A stretch of DNA of 17,472 bases from Cudoniella acicularis (Eukaryota; Ascomycota; Leotiomycetes; Helotiales; Helotiaceae): assembly GCA_013054445.1 (NCBI GenBank), contig JAAMPI010001223.1, positions 1 to 17,472 of the forward strand. The letters are read 5' to 3'. Positions 1-9,564 of the stretch are shown here, piece by piece. Position 1 is the stretch's first letter; each line of letters starts with the position of its first letter. A model generated the notes under the pieces. It saw only the letters and a list, made by a program, of their open reading frames with translations. It searched no databases and was not told the DNA's origin. Position numbers and translations under genes: made by a program.

Positions 1-180
1 ATATGTAGGGTATTATACGTGACCGTATAATATATATTTTAAAGCCCTAATCACTATAAGAAGTCTCTCGCGTACCTATAACAAACCTTATCGACCACTA
101 CTATAAGCTTTATAAGCCTCTATAGTCGCGAACAAGACTTTACTTTATAAGTCAGAAGCCTCTATCTTATCTTAACTAAT

Positions 181-191
181 ATATATAAATA
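181..191 (+). promoter_or_regulatory. TATA-like box before the 246 relic
   Basis: A TATATAAATA stretch lies about 55 bases upstream of the ATG at 246, followed by a pyrimidine-rich leader (ctgttctccctttat). This is a common fungal promoter layout. The region is AT-rich, so a chance match is possible. Confidence 0.3.
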
Positions 192-245
192 CTAACATCA
201 GGCCGTAAAGACAGCTTATATTCCTGTTCTCCCTTTATATCTATA

Positions 246-1138
246 ATGCCTTTTAAAGCCTTCTATTCTAAAGATGCCTAAGGACGCGTGTTCTGCTTAG
301 TCGTTTACCTTAAAAAACCTGCCACACCCCTTGCTTTTAGTAACACGATACTCGACCGCGTCTAGCTCTTCGCTAATAATACTAATATCGTCATCGATCT
401 CTATATACCTAGTATAAGTGTTATAATAGCGGCTATAAAGGTTATAAGGGTTATAGTATAGAATCTAAGTTTCGAGCTAGATTATACGTAGAGGGTCAAG
501 TTAGTAGACGATCTAGCCCTACGATTTTAGCTCTAGGTAGAGATCAAGAAGCGGGCCGAGTAGGAGTTCGTAATTGAAGTCATAGTTAGGACAGACGAGG
601 TATATAATATATAGCTTGGTTCGCCTCTTGATCGATACTAACAGGGGCCTAGAATGATACGCCGGCCGTACGCGAAGTCATAGATCTGATCTATAAGAGA
701 GTCGACGCTATCGAGATAAGTTACCCTAAGGATAAACGAGAGCGCTATAATAGTCACGAAGACTTTAAGTTCCTTACTATACTTCTAGCCTAGCTAGATG
801 ACTATACGGTTACCTACCAAACGACTGCCTAGTAAGAAGCAGTGAATAGCTAGCGCCACCTCCTTATATAAAACAACAAGTTAAGAAACGTGGCCTTTAA
901 CGGTTAGACTATTCTATTACCTCTCTCGGATATATATTATACTACTCTTTAGACAGGAGTATTAAGTAGTGAGATCAAGATCATAGAGAAAAGAACCCCG
1001 GCCGAGATTTGTAATAAGAGGGAGAGGAGAGCCTAGTCTATACGACAATTAAGAGGAAGCATATAAGAAGGTAGATTCTAAATAGTAGCGTTATTACTAC
1101 GGACTCGCCGCGTGACCTTAAATATAGGCTTTTACTAG
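246..1138 (+). pseudogene. Unrecognised protein-coding relic, RIP-inactivated
   Basis: A plus-strand relic begins with ATG at 246 (MPFKAFYSKDA, then a RIP-type stop) and stays protein-like to the TAG at 1136-1138, about 295 codons. The interruptions are TAG/TAA codons at plausible Gln or Trp positions. The first part reads in the frame of the ATG to about 620. The rest (for example YPKDKRERYNSHEDFKF at about 722-772) is in another frame, so a frameshift or lost intron lies around 610-660. Composition is mixed and charged, without membrane segments; the end is Arg-rich. A TATA-like box and pyrimidine-rich leader precede the ATG. I do not recognise the family. It could be a transposon accessory ORF or a duplicated host gene; a possible LTR junction 320 bp downstream leaves the first option open. 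Confidence 0.5.
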
Positions 1139-2000
1139 TCAAATCTAAGTCTAAAATCTACTACTTATAGTATTCTCTTTCTTATTTTAGATATATAACC
1201 CGCCTTCCCCGATCCCCGGGCTGCCTAGGGCATATATAAGAAGCTATATCGGGAGAGTGATATAGTTTATATTTATTAATCGATATAAACGACTAGTTCT
1301 TTTAAAGGGGTTAAAGAGACTATATATTTTACCTACTTTTACTATATTAGTTTATCGTATTACCGAATAATCAAATACTATATTTAAAAAACCTACCCCC
1401 CCCTAAAAAGCAGCTAAAAGCCGTTGCCTCTCTCTACGGGGGGCAAAATTTAGGGTGTTATATACGATTGAAATAGGGTAAAGACTCTTATAGAATTTAT
1501 AAGACACCTTATTAAACAGAGGCGCTAGGGCGTTATATCCCCCTTACTTACTATAACTTCGCTCTTAAGAAGACTATACCTCGTCTTATATAAAATAGTA
1601 GAATATAAAAGGAGCTAGGAGCCTAGACACTAACGGACGTTAGACTCGTAATACCGTTTTTTACGCCTTTCTAAACAACTATATAAAATTTTAATAAAGC
1701 TTTTAGAAAATTAAAGTCGTATACTCGTATATGAGTTAGGTTGTTTAAGGGGAGTTAAGAGGTTAAGAGGGGTATTAAGCGAGGCCCCTTCGGTTAAAAA
1801 GGGGACCTAAATCGGCTCTGACAAGGACCCTTGATAAATGTGATAGGGGGCCGAGAACGGCTACCGCCACGACATCTTAGTAGGCTTAGAGATATAGCTA
1901 TACTATAGGTAATAGAATCTATAAAAGTCTATATATAGATAATATAGAAACTATAACCGATTCTCGAGGGAGCTAGAAGGGGATCCCCTTAAGCGTAATC
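1139..2000. other. No gene seen; degenerate spacer
   Basis: I see no convincing coding stretch here. It contains a C-run (1395-1403), a possible LTR junction at 1456, a TATA-like stretch near 1590, G-rich purine tracts (1740-1790) and a perfect 14-bp palindrome AAGGGGATCCCCTT at 1977-1990. All three frames on both strands are densely stopped. Confidence 0.4.
1436..1466 (+). other. Possible LTR 5' boundary (polypurine tract plus TGTTATA)
   Basis: A purine-rich run with a second AGGG at 1452-1455 is followed by TGTTATAT from 1456. TGTTATA is what RIP would make from TGTCACA, a common LTR terminus. The same AGGGTGTTATAT string recurs at 10369-10380. I could not find a matching 3' end or a second LTR, so this is only a candidate junction. 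Confidence 0.25.
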
Positions 2001-2005
2001 TATCT

Positions 2006-2074
2006 ACTCACCTTCGACTCACCCTTACTCACCTTGACTCACCTAAACCCGCCGGTAAAGCAGCTCTACTCACC
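2006..2074. repeat. Short array of ACTCACC motifs
   Basis: ACTCACC occurs at 2006, 2017, 2027, 2037 and 2068. The first four are spaced 11, 10 and 10 bp, close to one DNA helical turn. This patch keeps its CpA sites while surrounding DNA has lost almost all of them. Read on the minus strand (GGTGAGT) it overlaps the tail of the relic at 2050-3740, so it may simply be a short coding repeat. Confidence 0.6.
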
Positions 2075-3740
2075 TTTCTAAACAGAAACGGATTTTCTTT
2101 ATATTAGGATTAGCGTGTGATAATTAGCTATTCTTTTATATACTAACTCGTAAGGTCTTTCTTTATTAAAGTCTTCTTATAGATAATAGAAAATATAGTT
2201 CGAAGTAATTTAATAGACTTCCTACGTCTTTTGTCGTCTATACTTATAAGTTAGTCCTAGATCTATAAACGTCTGCTTCTCGGTATAGAATTAGCTAACA
2301 TTTCGGTAATTACTTAGCCGTTTTTAAAATCGAGAGTCCTAAGTGATTTAATATAGTCTGTTTACTATATAATAAATTTAATAAGATTATTATATCTTTT
2401 TAAAATAGCTTTAAACCACTTCGATTTATCGTTTATATACTTGCCGAGATAACGTTCCGTAAACTTATATAAATGTCCTTTACGTCTCTTAGATCCGCCT
2501 TTAGAAGCTCTAGTAAGACTTTCTAGGGAGTCGGGTATAGTAAGGTCTAGGAGGTTAGTGTTTCCTATTTTATATTCGTGCCGTATCTCTTTGTTTATCT
2601 TGTCGAAGTCGTATTCGCTATAGACAATTTTAAACATCTCTAGTAAAAGACTTAGTTTATAGCGACTATTATATATAAACCGCTTAGGTTTATCTTTAGA
2701 ATCGGTATAAGTCAAATCAATAATAGTTTCTTAAATATATTTAAGTTAGCTTAATCTTTTAAATATAGCGAGTATAACTTACTATTTCTTTTGTTTAGTT
2801 TATCTTAAGCTCTTTTTCGTGATTTTTTAGGTTTATATTTCTATCTATTTGTTTCGCGATTAGTATACTAAGAGATACCCTTAACGGTATCAGAACTTAA
2901 TAGATTAGATAGTAAGTCCTTTTAAGACTCTAGATCAGAATTAGTTATAAGAACGTCTAGAAAAATGTTAAAGAATACGCGAAAGATAATAAAAAGAAGT
3001 TTTACCTAATAGCTCTCCTAAACTTAGAAGACTCTCTATTATATAGTCTTTAGATAGGTGTTCGACCGTTGATTAGTCTTAGGAGGAACTTTTTGTCGGC
3101 TCTTTTAGAATCTCTCTTTATAATAAGTCTATTATAGGGCAATCTATAGTATACTCGCTATTAGAGAGACTTTCTAAAGCTAGTAGATCTTTAAGAGCTT
3201 TCCCTATGTGTTAGTTTGTTACGAGACCTTTTATAGTTTTCTGATCTCCGGCCTAGACTTCCGTAACTAGTTGGCCTTTAGAGGGACTCCCTAACTATAG
3301 CGGAGGTATTAAGGACTCCCTCGTAGGCGGAGTATTAAAGGGAGCCTTTCTAGTAGGTAGGATAATAGTGAGATCTTCCGCTAGTTTCGGGTCCTTAGAT
3401 AGGCCTTCTATAGTTAGTTGATCTTTAGAGGGAGTTCCTACGGCTAGTAGATCTTTAGGAACTTCTCTTACTAGTAGGTGATTTATAAGGCCTTTTACTA
3501 GTTGCCGATCTTTAGCTAGACCCTCTAGAGTGGTTTAGTCTTAGGAAGGGCTTTCTAAAGGTAGCGAAAATTTAGAGGGAACTTCTTCTAATAGCAGGTC
3601 TACTATATTATATAACGAAGCTTGCCGGTTTTTAGAGAGACTCTTCGAGGTTAGAGATTTAACTGGTTTAGTAATAGTGATTACTACTTGTGATTACGAG
3701 GTTTTCGTTTATATTCTAGTCTTATAGAAAGCTATGTTAT
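2050..3740 (-). pseudogene. Unrecognised repeat-containing protein relic
   Basis: This minus-strand relic runs from about 3740 down to about 2050 and uses at least two frames. The first part (3740-3000) holds imperfect repeats with Lys-Asp-x-Leu and Gly-Leu cores (SKDQLTIEGLSKDPKL at about 3380-3430; AKDRQLVKGL; PKDLLAV). Next comes a very basic stretch (KPKKSRKRA, near 2820-2840). The last part includes an open stretch of 116 codons (2365-2715) with KGGSKRRKGHLYKF, which continues past RIP-type stops to about 2050. That 116-codon segment has no ATG of its own (its first codon is TTG), so it is a fragment. Lys/Arg/Leu-rich composition suggests a nuclear or nucleic-acid-binding protein, but this is inference. 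I do not recognise the family; a transposon ORF or an expanded fungal gene family are both possible. Confidence 0.5.
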
Positions 3741-3764
3741 AAGGTATGCTTAATAATTATAGAT

Positions 3765-3955
3765 AGTGATAAAGATATTAATAAAGATAATAATATAGTA
3801 ATAAAGACGTCGATAAAGATAATAATAAAGATAATAGTAATAAAGATAGGGATAAAGGTAGTAATAAAGATAGTTATAAATATAGTAATATAAGAATAAA
3901 GTTATTAATAAAGATATTAGTAAAGATGTTAAAAGACTTAGGGATAAAGATACGG
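3765..3955 (+). repeat. Decayed simple repeat (AATAAAGAT type)
   Basis: Variants of GATAAA/AATAAAGAT recur with 6-12 bp spacing for about 190 bp. One plus-strand frame reads as a low-complexity Asn-Lys-Asp protein (NKDVDKDNNKDNSNKD), with no RIP stop for about 40 codons. It may be a former coding microsatellite or plain simple sequence. No wider ORF embeds it convincingly. Confidence 0.65.
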
Positions 3956-4035
3956 ATGCCTGTTATTTATCTTCCTAAAATTAAACTATCAAACATATAG
4001 TAGCGGTAGTCAGTAAAACAGCTTAGCCTATCTTT

Positions 4036-4561
4036 CGGCATAAGAAACACCGGCTAGCTAAAGCAGACAGGAGAGGGATCGAGGCAGATTCTTAGTATCC
4101 CTACTACTCGGTATAAAAAACATTAGCTAGTTAAAGTAGATAGGAGGGGGATTAAGGCAGATTCTTAATATCCCTACTACTCGGTATAAGAAGCACCGGC
4201 TAGCTAAAGTAGATAAGAGGGGAATCGAGGCAGATTTTTAATATCTCTATTATTCGATATAAAAAACACTAGGTAGCTAAGTAAGTATAAGGGGAATCAA
4301 GGCAGATTCTTAGAATCCCTACTACTCGGTATAAAAAACACTAGCTAGCTAAAGTAGATAGGAAGGGGGTTAAGGCAGATTCTCTATATCCCTACTACCC
4401 GGCATAAGAAGTACCGGCTAGCTAAAGCAGATAAGAGGGAGATCGAGGCAGATTTTTAATATCTCTACTATTCGGTATAAAAAGCACTAGGTAGCTAAAC
4501 AAGTATAAGGGGAATCAAGGTAGATTCTTAGTATCCCTATTACTCGATATAAAAACACTAG
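4036..4561. repeat. 73-bp minisatellite with 218-bp higher-order unit
   Basis: Seven tandem units start at 4036, 4109, 4182, 4255, 4327, 4400 and 4473 (72-73 bp each), followed by a 17-bp partial unit at 4545. The unit contains CGGTATAA near its start, a CTAGCTAGCTAAAG-like core, an AGGCAGATT block and CCCTACTACT at its end. Units 2-3-4 and 5-6-7 match pairwise (2 with 5, 3 with 6, 4 with 7) better than neighbours do, giving two higher-order copies of exactly 218 bp (4109-4326 and 4327-4544). Most differences are C/T or G/A transitions, as expected if RIP followed the amplification. No function is evident. Confidence 0.9.
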
Positions 4562-4689
4562 TACCTCTAATATATACCTTTTATTATAGCTTCGTCACCG
4601 TATATTAGGTAGTAGATATAAATAGCCTGTCTATGATCTACTATAACATGCTTATCCTTTCTTACTACTTGGTCGAAGAGGGCGGAGTC

Positions 4690-5465
4690 TTGCTTCTAGG
4701 AGCTTGTCTAAAGAGAGGTGTTACGAGAATATTATTTATATATCGAGGAATAAATAGCTTTAGCCTATAAAGCTAGTAGGCATATTTAGAGACATAGCTA
4801 CGATTAGATCATACGTATTATTATAAAGAGTAAGAATATTAAGATTCTGCCTCGTAATACTCCTTAACATCGTCAGTATAAATGCCTAACTCGTCTAGGT
4901 AAAACTAGCTCCGGTTTGAGCTATATAACTATTATCCTTCCTACCGCTACTATAGAGACAGACGCGTTAGGTTAAGGCGGACTTCGCTTGGTATTGCTCC
5001 TACCTAAGTTGCCCTATTCTAACGTGAGTAGAGATACTAAATATTACTAGCGTATATAGTAGACGGGATTATACTCTCGCGCGTTTTCTAGGGTTCTACG
5101 GACAGCGCTGTCTTTAAGGACTTTCTTCGAGTAGCTACTCCCTTTATACGATAAATAGCTAGAGCTAAAGTCGGTTCCGGTAATAGATAATACGTCCTTC
5201 TATTATATAGAGCGGATCACGTAGATATGTTATAATACTAGAATAAAGCTTATATATCTATTATTATACTCTCCGGACCTTAATCTAATTAAGGGGTTCT
5301 TCGTAGAACTAAAGGCTTTTATTAAGCGGAACTAGTATATCTATAAAGGTAACCTAGAGTAAGGCTTTAGCACTTTAAGAGTATAGACTATATTCTACGA
5401 CTATACCGCGAGACATAGCTAGATATCGTCGATTTCCCTAAAAGTAATAATATTTAAATTAAATT
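4690..5465 (+). pseudogene. Tc1/mariner-type DDE_3 transposase, broken
   Basis: This is a degenerate transposase of the Tc1/mariner (IS630-like, DDE_3) superfamily, which cuts and pastes its own element at TA sites. Near 4968-5010 RRTSLGIAPT matches the conserved block before the catalytic core. AYIVDGI (about 5056-5076) carries the likely first Asp, followed by a recognisable GSTDSAVFKDF block. A frameshift near 5135 precedes VIDN (second Asp, about 5182-5193), YSPDLNPI (about 5266-5290) and a FFVELKAFIKRN block with the catalytic Glu. So the DDE residues can be traced, though RIP stops interrupt the frame. The N-terminal helix-turn-helix is not recognisable and the minisatellite lies directly upstream, suggesting 5' truncation. 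I found no clear terminal inverted repeats. Confidence 0.8.
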
Positions 5466-5559
5466 AAGAAATACTATTTGTTTCTTTATAATATTAACTA
5501 ACGTCGCCTGCTTAGAGTTGCGTAACGCGTACCGAATACGAGGCAGTTGATTAAAATGA

Positions 5560-7338
5560 TCGTTGACTATCTACTAGCCTCCCTTCGACAAGTAGGTCTC
5601 CGAGGCCTACCCCGCCCCTTCCTCTCTCCGCGGCCTCTCTCTCGATTCGCTTAACCTACTACGAACCATCCCGTACTATCAGCCATCTAGACGGCACTAG
5701 ATTGATTATAGTACTATATTAGTTATCGCCCCTACTACCTCTATATTGTCTGTCGTAAACTATCTTAGCTTCTATAACTCGTACTATATACCCTTTAAAG
5801 ACATCTATTTGCTCTATCTCGCGTTTCTATCTCTACTAGAGAAAAGGCGCTATAGCTTTTGGCTTAGAAAACCTAACATGTTCTAGACATATAAACTTAA
5901 CTACCCTCTCTTTATATCTAACGACAAAGATGATTTCCCTAAGATTACTAAGATATAAAAGGCTAATATCGATAGCTGACTTCTTAAGATCTTCTTCCGA
6001 GGAAATTTTAACCGCTAGAGACTAGATCTTCTCCTTAATATTAGGGTATAAGCCAGCCGTGGTTTTATATATCTTAAGACCGTTAGCGAGATAGAGAGTA
6101 TCGTAAGCGAAATCAAAGTATATCGGCTTATTAAAAGCGAGCTCGAAAATAGTAAGGGCTACTTCTCGAGAAATTTAGTATATATAAAGTATTAGTAAAA
6201 GACGAGTACTATAAAAGGAAAAGGCATCGTATATATAATATAGTTAAACAATTCGACGATCTAGGAGAGCGTACCTCTAGATCTTGATTTAGATTTCGGT
6301 AGGGAGGCGAGGAAAAAGGGTAAACGTAGGCGGTAGGCTATCTCGAGTCATTATACTAGCTAATATTATTAGTATTAATATACTTGATCTATCGTAGACA
6401 ATCAAGATGTTAGGCGATCTCCCCTTTATAGTATAATTGGTAAAGTAGCAGCCGTTTATACGTAGTGGTTGGCGATTAAGAGGAAGATTAGAATTAGATA
6501 TAGCGATAGTACTTACGGGTGCCGAGGGGGGCGTTCTAGACGTGTGCGTTAGAGAGGGGAGAAGAGTACGATAGGAGAATAGTATTTGGTAGGCAGAAGC
6601 GTAGTATTTATACCGTAAAGTGGCCCTGGCAGGTAGCTACGACGCGCCGCGCTAAGGACAGTATAAGTCCGTATAATCGGGTATTTTATCGACGACGCTA
6701 AATCTATATTTAACTACCTACTATAGTAACGGTATCGAGTACGACGCTATTTTAAATAAATATCTAATACTAAGAAAGAAATAAAGACGAATTCCGTCTA
6801 ATATAGAGAGAACTATTTTCTTTATTTAGTCTTATAGAGAGACATTATATATCGTAGAAGTATTTATACCGGTCTCTCTTTTCTTAGTAATCCTTACCTC
6901 TTTAGCCCGTAATATAGAATATAAGTCCTGGCTACTAGCGTATCTTCTTTCTTGAGTAGTAGCTTTCTTTATTAAAGTCAAACCTTATAATATTCCTAAG
7001 ATATTCTTCTCGTCCTTATATCTTTATAATTTAAATACTTTCTAAAGTTACTATCTAGAGATTCTCTTAACCGGATAAGCTTACGACATGCCGTAGTACG
7101 TATGACCCCTTCGAAGAGCCACCGGCTATTTATATAGTAGATATGATACTACGCCTGTCAGGATAGGCGAGCTATACTAGTAATAGCTCACCGTTACGGC
7201 AACACGCTATTATAGGCTAAATCTCTGACCTAATATAGCAGCTAGGTTCCCTTGCCCCTTAGTAGTTACTCTTAGCGATTACTCTCTTAGGGTATATGAT
7301 CTGTGCTTAGTAGGCAGTATAAAAGCCCTATAGGATAA
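5560..7338 (+). pseudogene. Unrecognised large protein relic, about 590 codons in one frame
   Basis: One plus-strand frame stays protein-like from about 5560 to 7338. The interruptions are mostly TAG/TAA, plus a few TGA; I count about 18 in the first 350 codons. Readable landmarks are YLSFYNSYYIPFKDIYLLYL (about 5761-5820), KTVSEIESIVSEIKVYRLIK (about 6076-6135), a basic patch REARKKGKRRR (6301-6333) and a Gly/Arg patch near 6520-6555. TGA stops at 5548 and 5557 bound it upstream. An ATG at 5556 lies in another frame and opens a short competing stretch. There is no frameshift over about 1.7 kb, unlike the neighbouring relics. I do not recognise a domain, and a transposon ORF is as likely as a duplicated host gene. 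The last third is less certain than the first two. Confidence 0.5.
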
Positions 7339-7385
7339 ACAATATTTATAATTAAGTTGATCCGCTCTATAGCTTATTAATATAA

Positions 7386-7394
7386 TATATAAAA
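7386..7394 (+). promoter_or_regulatory. TATA box before the 7444 relic
   Basis: TATATAAAA lies about 50 bases before the ATG at 7444. A strongly pyrimidine-rich leader (about 7404-7434) lies between them, a typical fungal core promoter layout. Confidence 0.45.
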
Positions 7395-7443
7395 GAGAGT
7401 ACGCCCTTTCTCTCCCCTCGTTTTCTTTACTGCTCTTAATAGT

Positions 7444-7788
7444 ATGTCTATACTTAGAGCTAAGACTATAACGAGAAGTATAATGACCCCTGAGTCTAAA
7501 GCTAGAGCGCCTTAGCTACCCCTTAGCTACGTAAGTTACGAGAATGTTAGGCTATAACCAGACCTAAGGGCAATCGATGATCCTATAGCTTAGTACCCGT
7601 TTATATATAAGACCCCCTTAGACACGAGGTATAGGCCACTACGGTGTCTCTATTAGTATATATAGTCAAGATAGTACTATTATTAAGGGGTAAACGCCGA
7701 CGAAATGGCCTAGTCTAAGGCATAGCGTAGCTATATAATACCTATGCCGCGTTAGCTGCCTAAGGGGGGAACATAGTAACTACTATAA
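7444..7788 (+). pseudogene. Small unrecognised protein relic (about 115 codons)
   Basis: From ATG 7444 one frame reads MSILRAKTITRSIMTPESKA and continues to a TAA at 7786-7788. All interruptions are TAG or TAA at plausible Gln/Trp positions; after the first 24 clean codons they become dense. The product would be a small, basic, Pro/Arg/Tyr-rich protein without signal peptide or membrane segment. A TATA box and CT-rich leader precede it, which supports the start. No family was recognised. It may be a short independent ORF of a transposon or a small host gene. Confidence 0.4.
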
Positions 7789-7919
7789 AGCCTATATATA
7801 TATACGTATAGAGGTGATAAACAGGGGCGGAAGGTTTAAAAGGGGTTTAGTAATAGAAGCCAGGCCTAATTTAACACCTTAAGGCAGACTCGATCCTCGG
7901 TAGAAAGGTCTTCTAATAG

Positions 7920-7927
7920 TATAAAAA
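7920..7927 (+). promoter_or_regulatory. TATA box before the 8003 relic
   Basis: TATAAAAA lies about 80 bases before the ATG at 8003, with a pyrimidine-rich leader between. The layout resembles that at 7386, which suggests two separate transcription units. Confidence 0.35.
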
Positions 7928-8002
7928 GGAGCAGACCCTCGTATTATATACTATAGTTCTTCTTTATCTACTATCTTAATTTTAAGGCATCTCTCTAGTA
8001 GT

Positions 8003-9105
8003 ATGACTTTATTAGGAAAACAGGAAACGGGGCCTCTCTCTCGCGGGCCTCCCCCTAAATCATCTATTACGATAAATAATAATAAGTAAGACTCGAGTAT
8101 AAATATATAAGCTAACTAGATAGAATTCTGCCTTAATAATAAACGCGGCGATAGATTATATAGAAGATAATTCTATTATCGCGGCGTAAGTCGACGTTAT
8201 CTAATTTATATAAAGTAACCTTTAATCTATAAGGACTAATATCTCTTCTAGTATTATATTTTAAGGCTTTGTTTAAGATAATACTCTAATTAGAGAGACT
8301 AACCCCGCCGTTAAGCCAGTTTAAGGTCATAATAGGCAGAATCCTATACTATCCGGGGATAAAGATTCTTAAATTAGACGACTCTAAAGTTAATATATTC
8401 TGTTCTCCTTATCTTACCCTTTACTGATTTTTTTTTTAGTGTTATCTTTAGCGTTAAAGATGTTTTGCGAAATACTAAAGAATACTTCTAACGGCCGTTT
8501 AACTGTTTAAGTTAAGACCTTTAAAGTTCTTTTCTAATATTATAAAAGGCGCGCTTCTTGTTAATACGAAGGAGTGTCGGACGGAGACCGTCTCTTTTAG
8601 ACCGAAATAGGGGCGGCGACGGATAGTAATAGTCCGCTATAAAGACGATAGGTTCTAGGTGAACGAGGAGTTCCGAGTAGATCCTAAGCCTGATCTTAGG
8701 GGGGAAGCGGAAAAAGTTTATTATTATAGTTAAATAGGGTAGTATATTAGAGGAAACTTCGTCTATTATCGTTAAAGCGACCGAGAAAGAATAGGGAAAC
8801 TAGTTATATAAAGTTAGGGTTATAGTATTAAGAAGACAACTCTTTAGATATTTGTTATATAAGAGACGAAATTTAATAGATAAGAACTTAGAAAGAGGAG
8901 ATACGTCTAACTTAATCACCCGGCTACTTGTTACTAACTAATTTAAATCTATACCTAAGGCCTTAATATTATATAGCTATAGTAAGGGGTCTAAAGATAG
9001 CGTAGGCAACTCTATAAAAAGGTAATTAGAGCCGACAATATTTCCGACGTTCGGAGACTATAAGATTAGGGCTTAAAAAACTAGATTTGGCTATATAGGA
9101 AGCTA
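8003..9105 (+). pseudogene. Weak protein relic of unknown function
   Basis: The ATG at 8003 starts MTLLGKQETGPLSRGPPPKS, which is open for 28 codons before the first stop. The middle (8090-8690) is so densely stopped that coding is doubtful. The same frame becomes convincing again at about 8700-9100, with GGKRKKF, then RRQLFRYLLYKRRNLIDKN and LERGDTSNLITRLL carrying only about six RIP-type stops in 130 codons. This may be one gene, or two fragments that happen to share a frame. The last part is basic and helical in composition. No family recognised. Confidence 0.3.
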
Positions 9106-9564
9106 GTTATATTCTCTTTCTTGTTTATATCTATTACTTTTATTATATCGAAACTAACTTAATATAAAATCTTAAAGCTATTTAAAACTCCTTTGATTCT
9201 AGACAGACGCTCTTTAACATGCTCTAACCCTACTATGCCTCCTAAACAAGCTATCGGCCTAGCCTAACTTCCCTTGACCTAATAACAACCTAATATTATC
9301 GCCGCTACCTACGCCGAGTCCGAGACAAGAAGGTAGAGGCAAAGCTGGCTACGATTGCTTAGGGTCGTGGCCTTAGAAGAGTCATTACTCCTACTATATA
9401 TAATAATACCGAGGTGCCCTTAAGGTGATTCGCGTTACTCTTTCCTTTCTTAGCCGATAACGAATAAATAATAGAGTATCTAAAATCTAGCCTTAGTTAT
9501 ATAAGACAATATAATATTAAACTATAGAGAATATAAACAATTATATATGATTTTATAAATTATT
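9106..9564. other. Spacer with a possible short ORF start at 9235
   Basis: Mostly densely stopped. An ATG at 9235 opens MPPKQAIGLA, then RIP-type stops and an Arg/Gln-rich stretch (AESETRRQRQSWLR would need one stop read through). A second frame takes over near 9355. This could be the head of another relic, but I cannot follow it beyond about 9530. Confidence 0.2.

Noticed and set aside
1977..1990. Perfect palindrome AAGGGGATCCCCTT as an operator
   Set aside because: It is isolated, has no gene start nearby and no second copy. Chance is a sufficient explanation.
2365..2715. The 116-codon open stretch as an intact gene
   Set aside because: Its first codon is TTG and coding-like sequence continues on both sides past RIP-type stops. 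It is a fragment of the relic at 2050-3740.
4036..4561. CRISPR array
   Set aside because: The whole 73-bp unit repeats without unique spacers, in a fungal-type sequence. It is a minisatellite.
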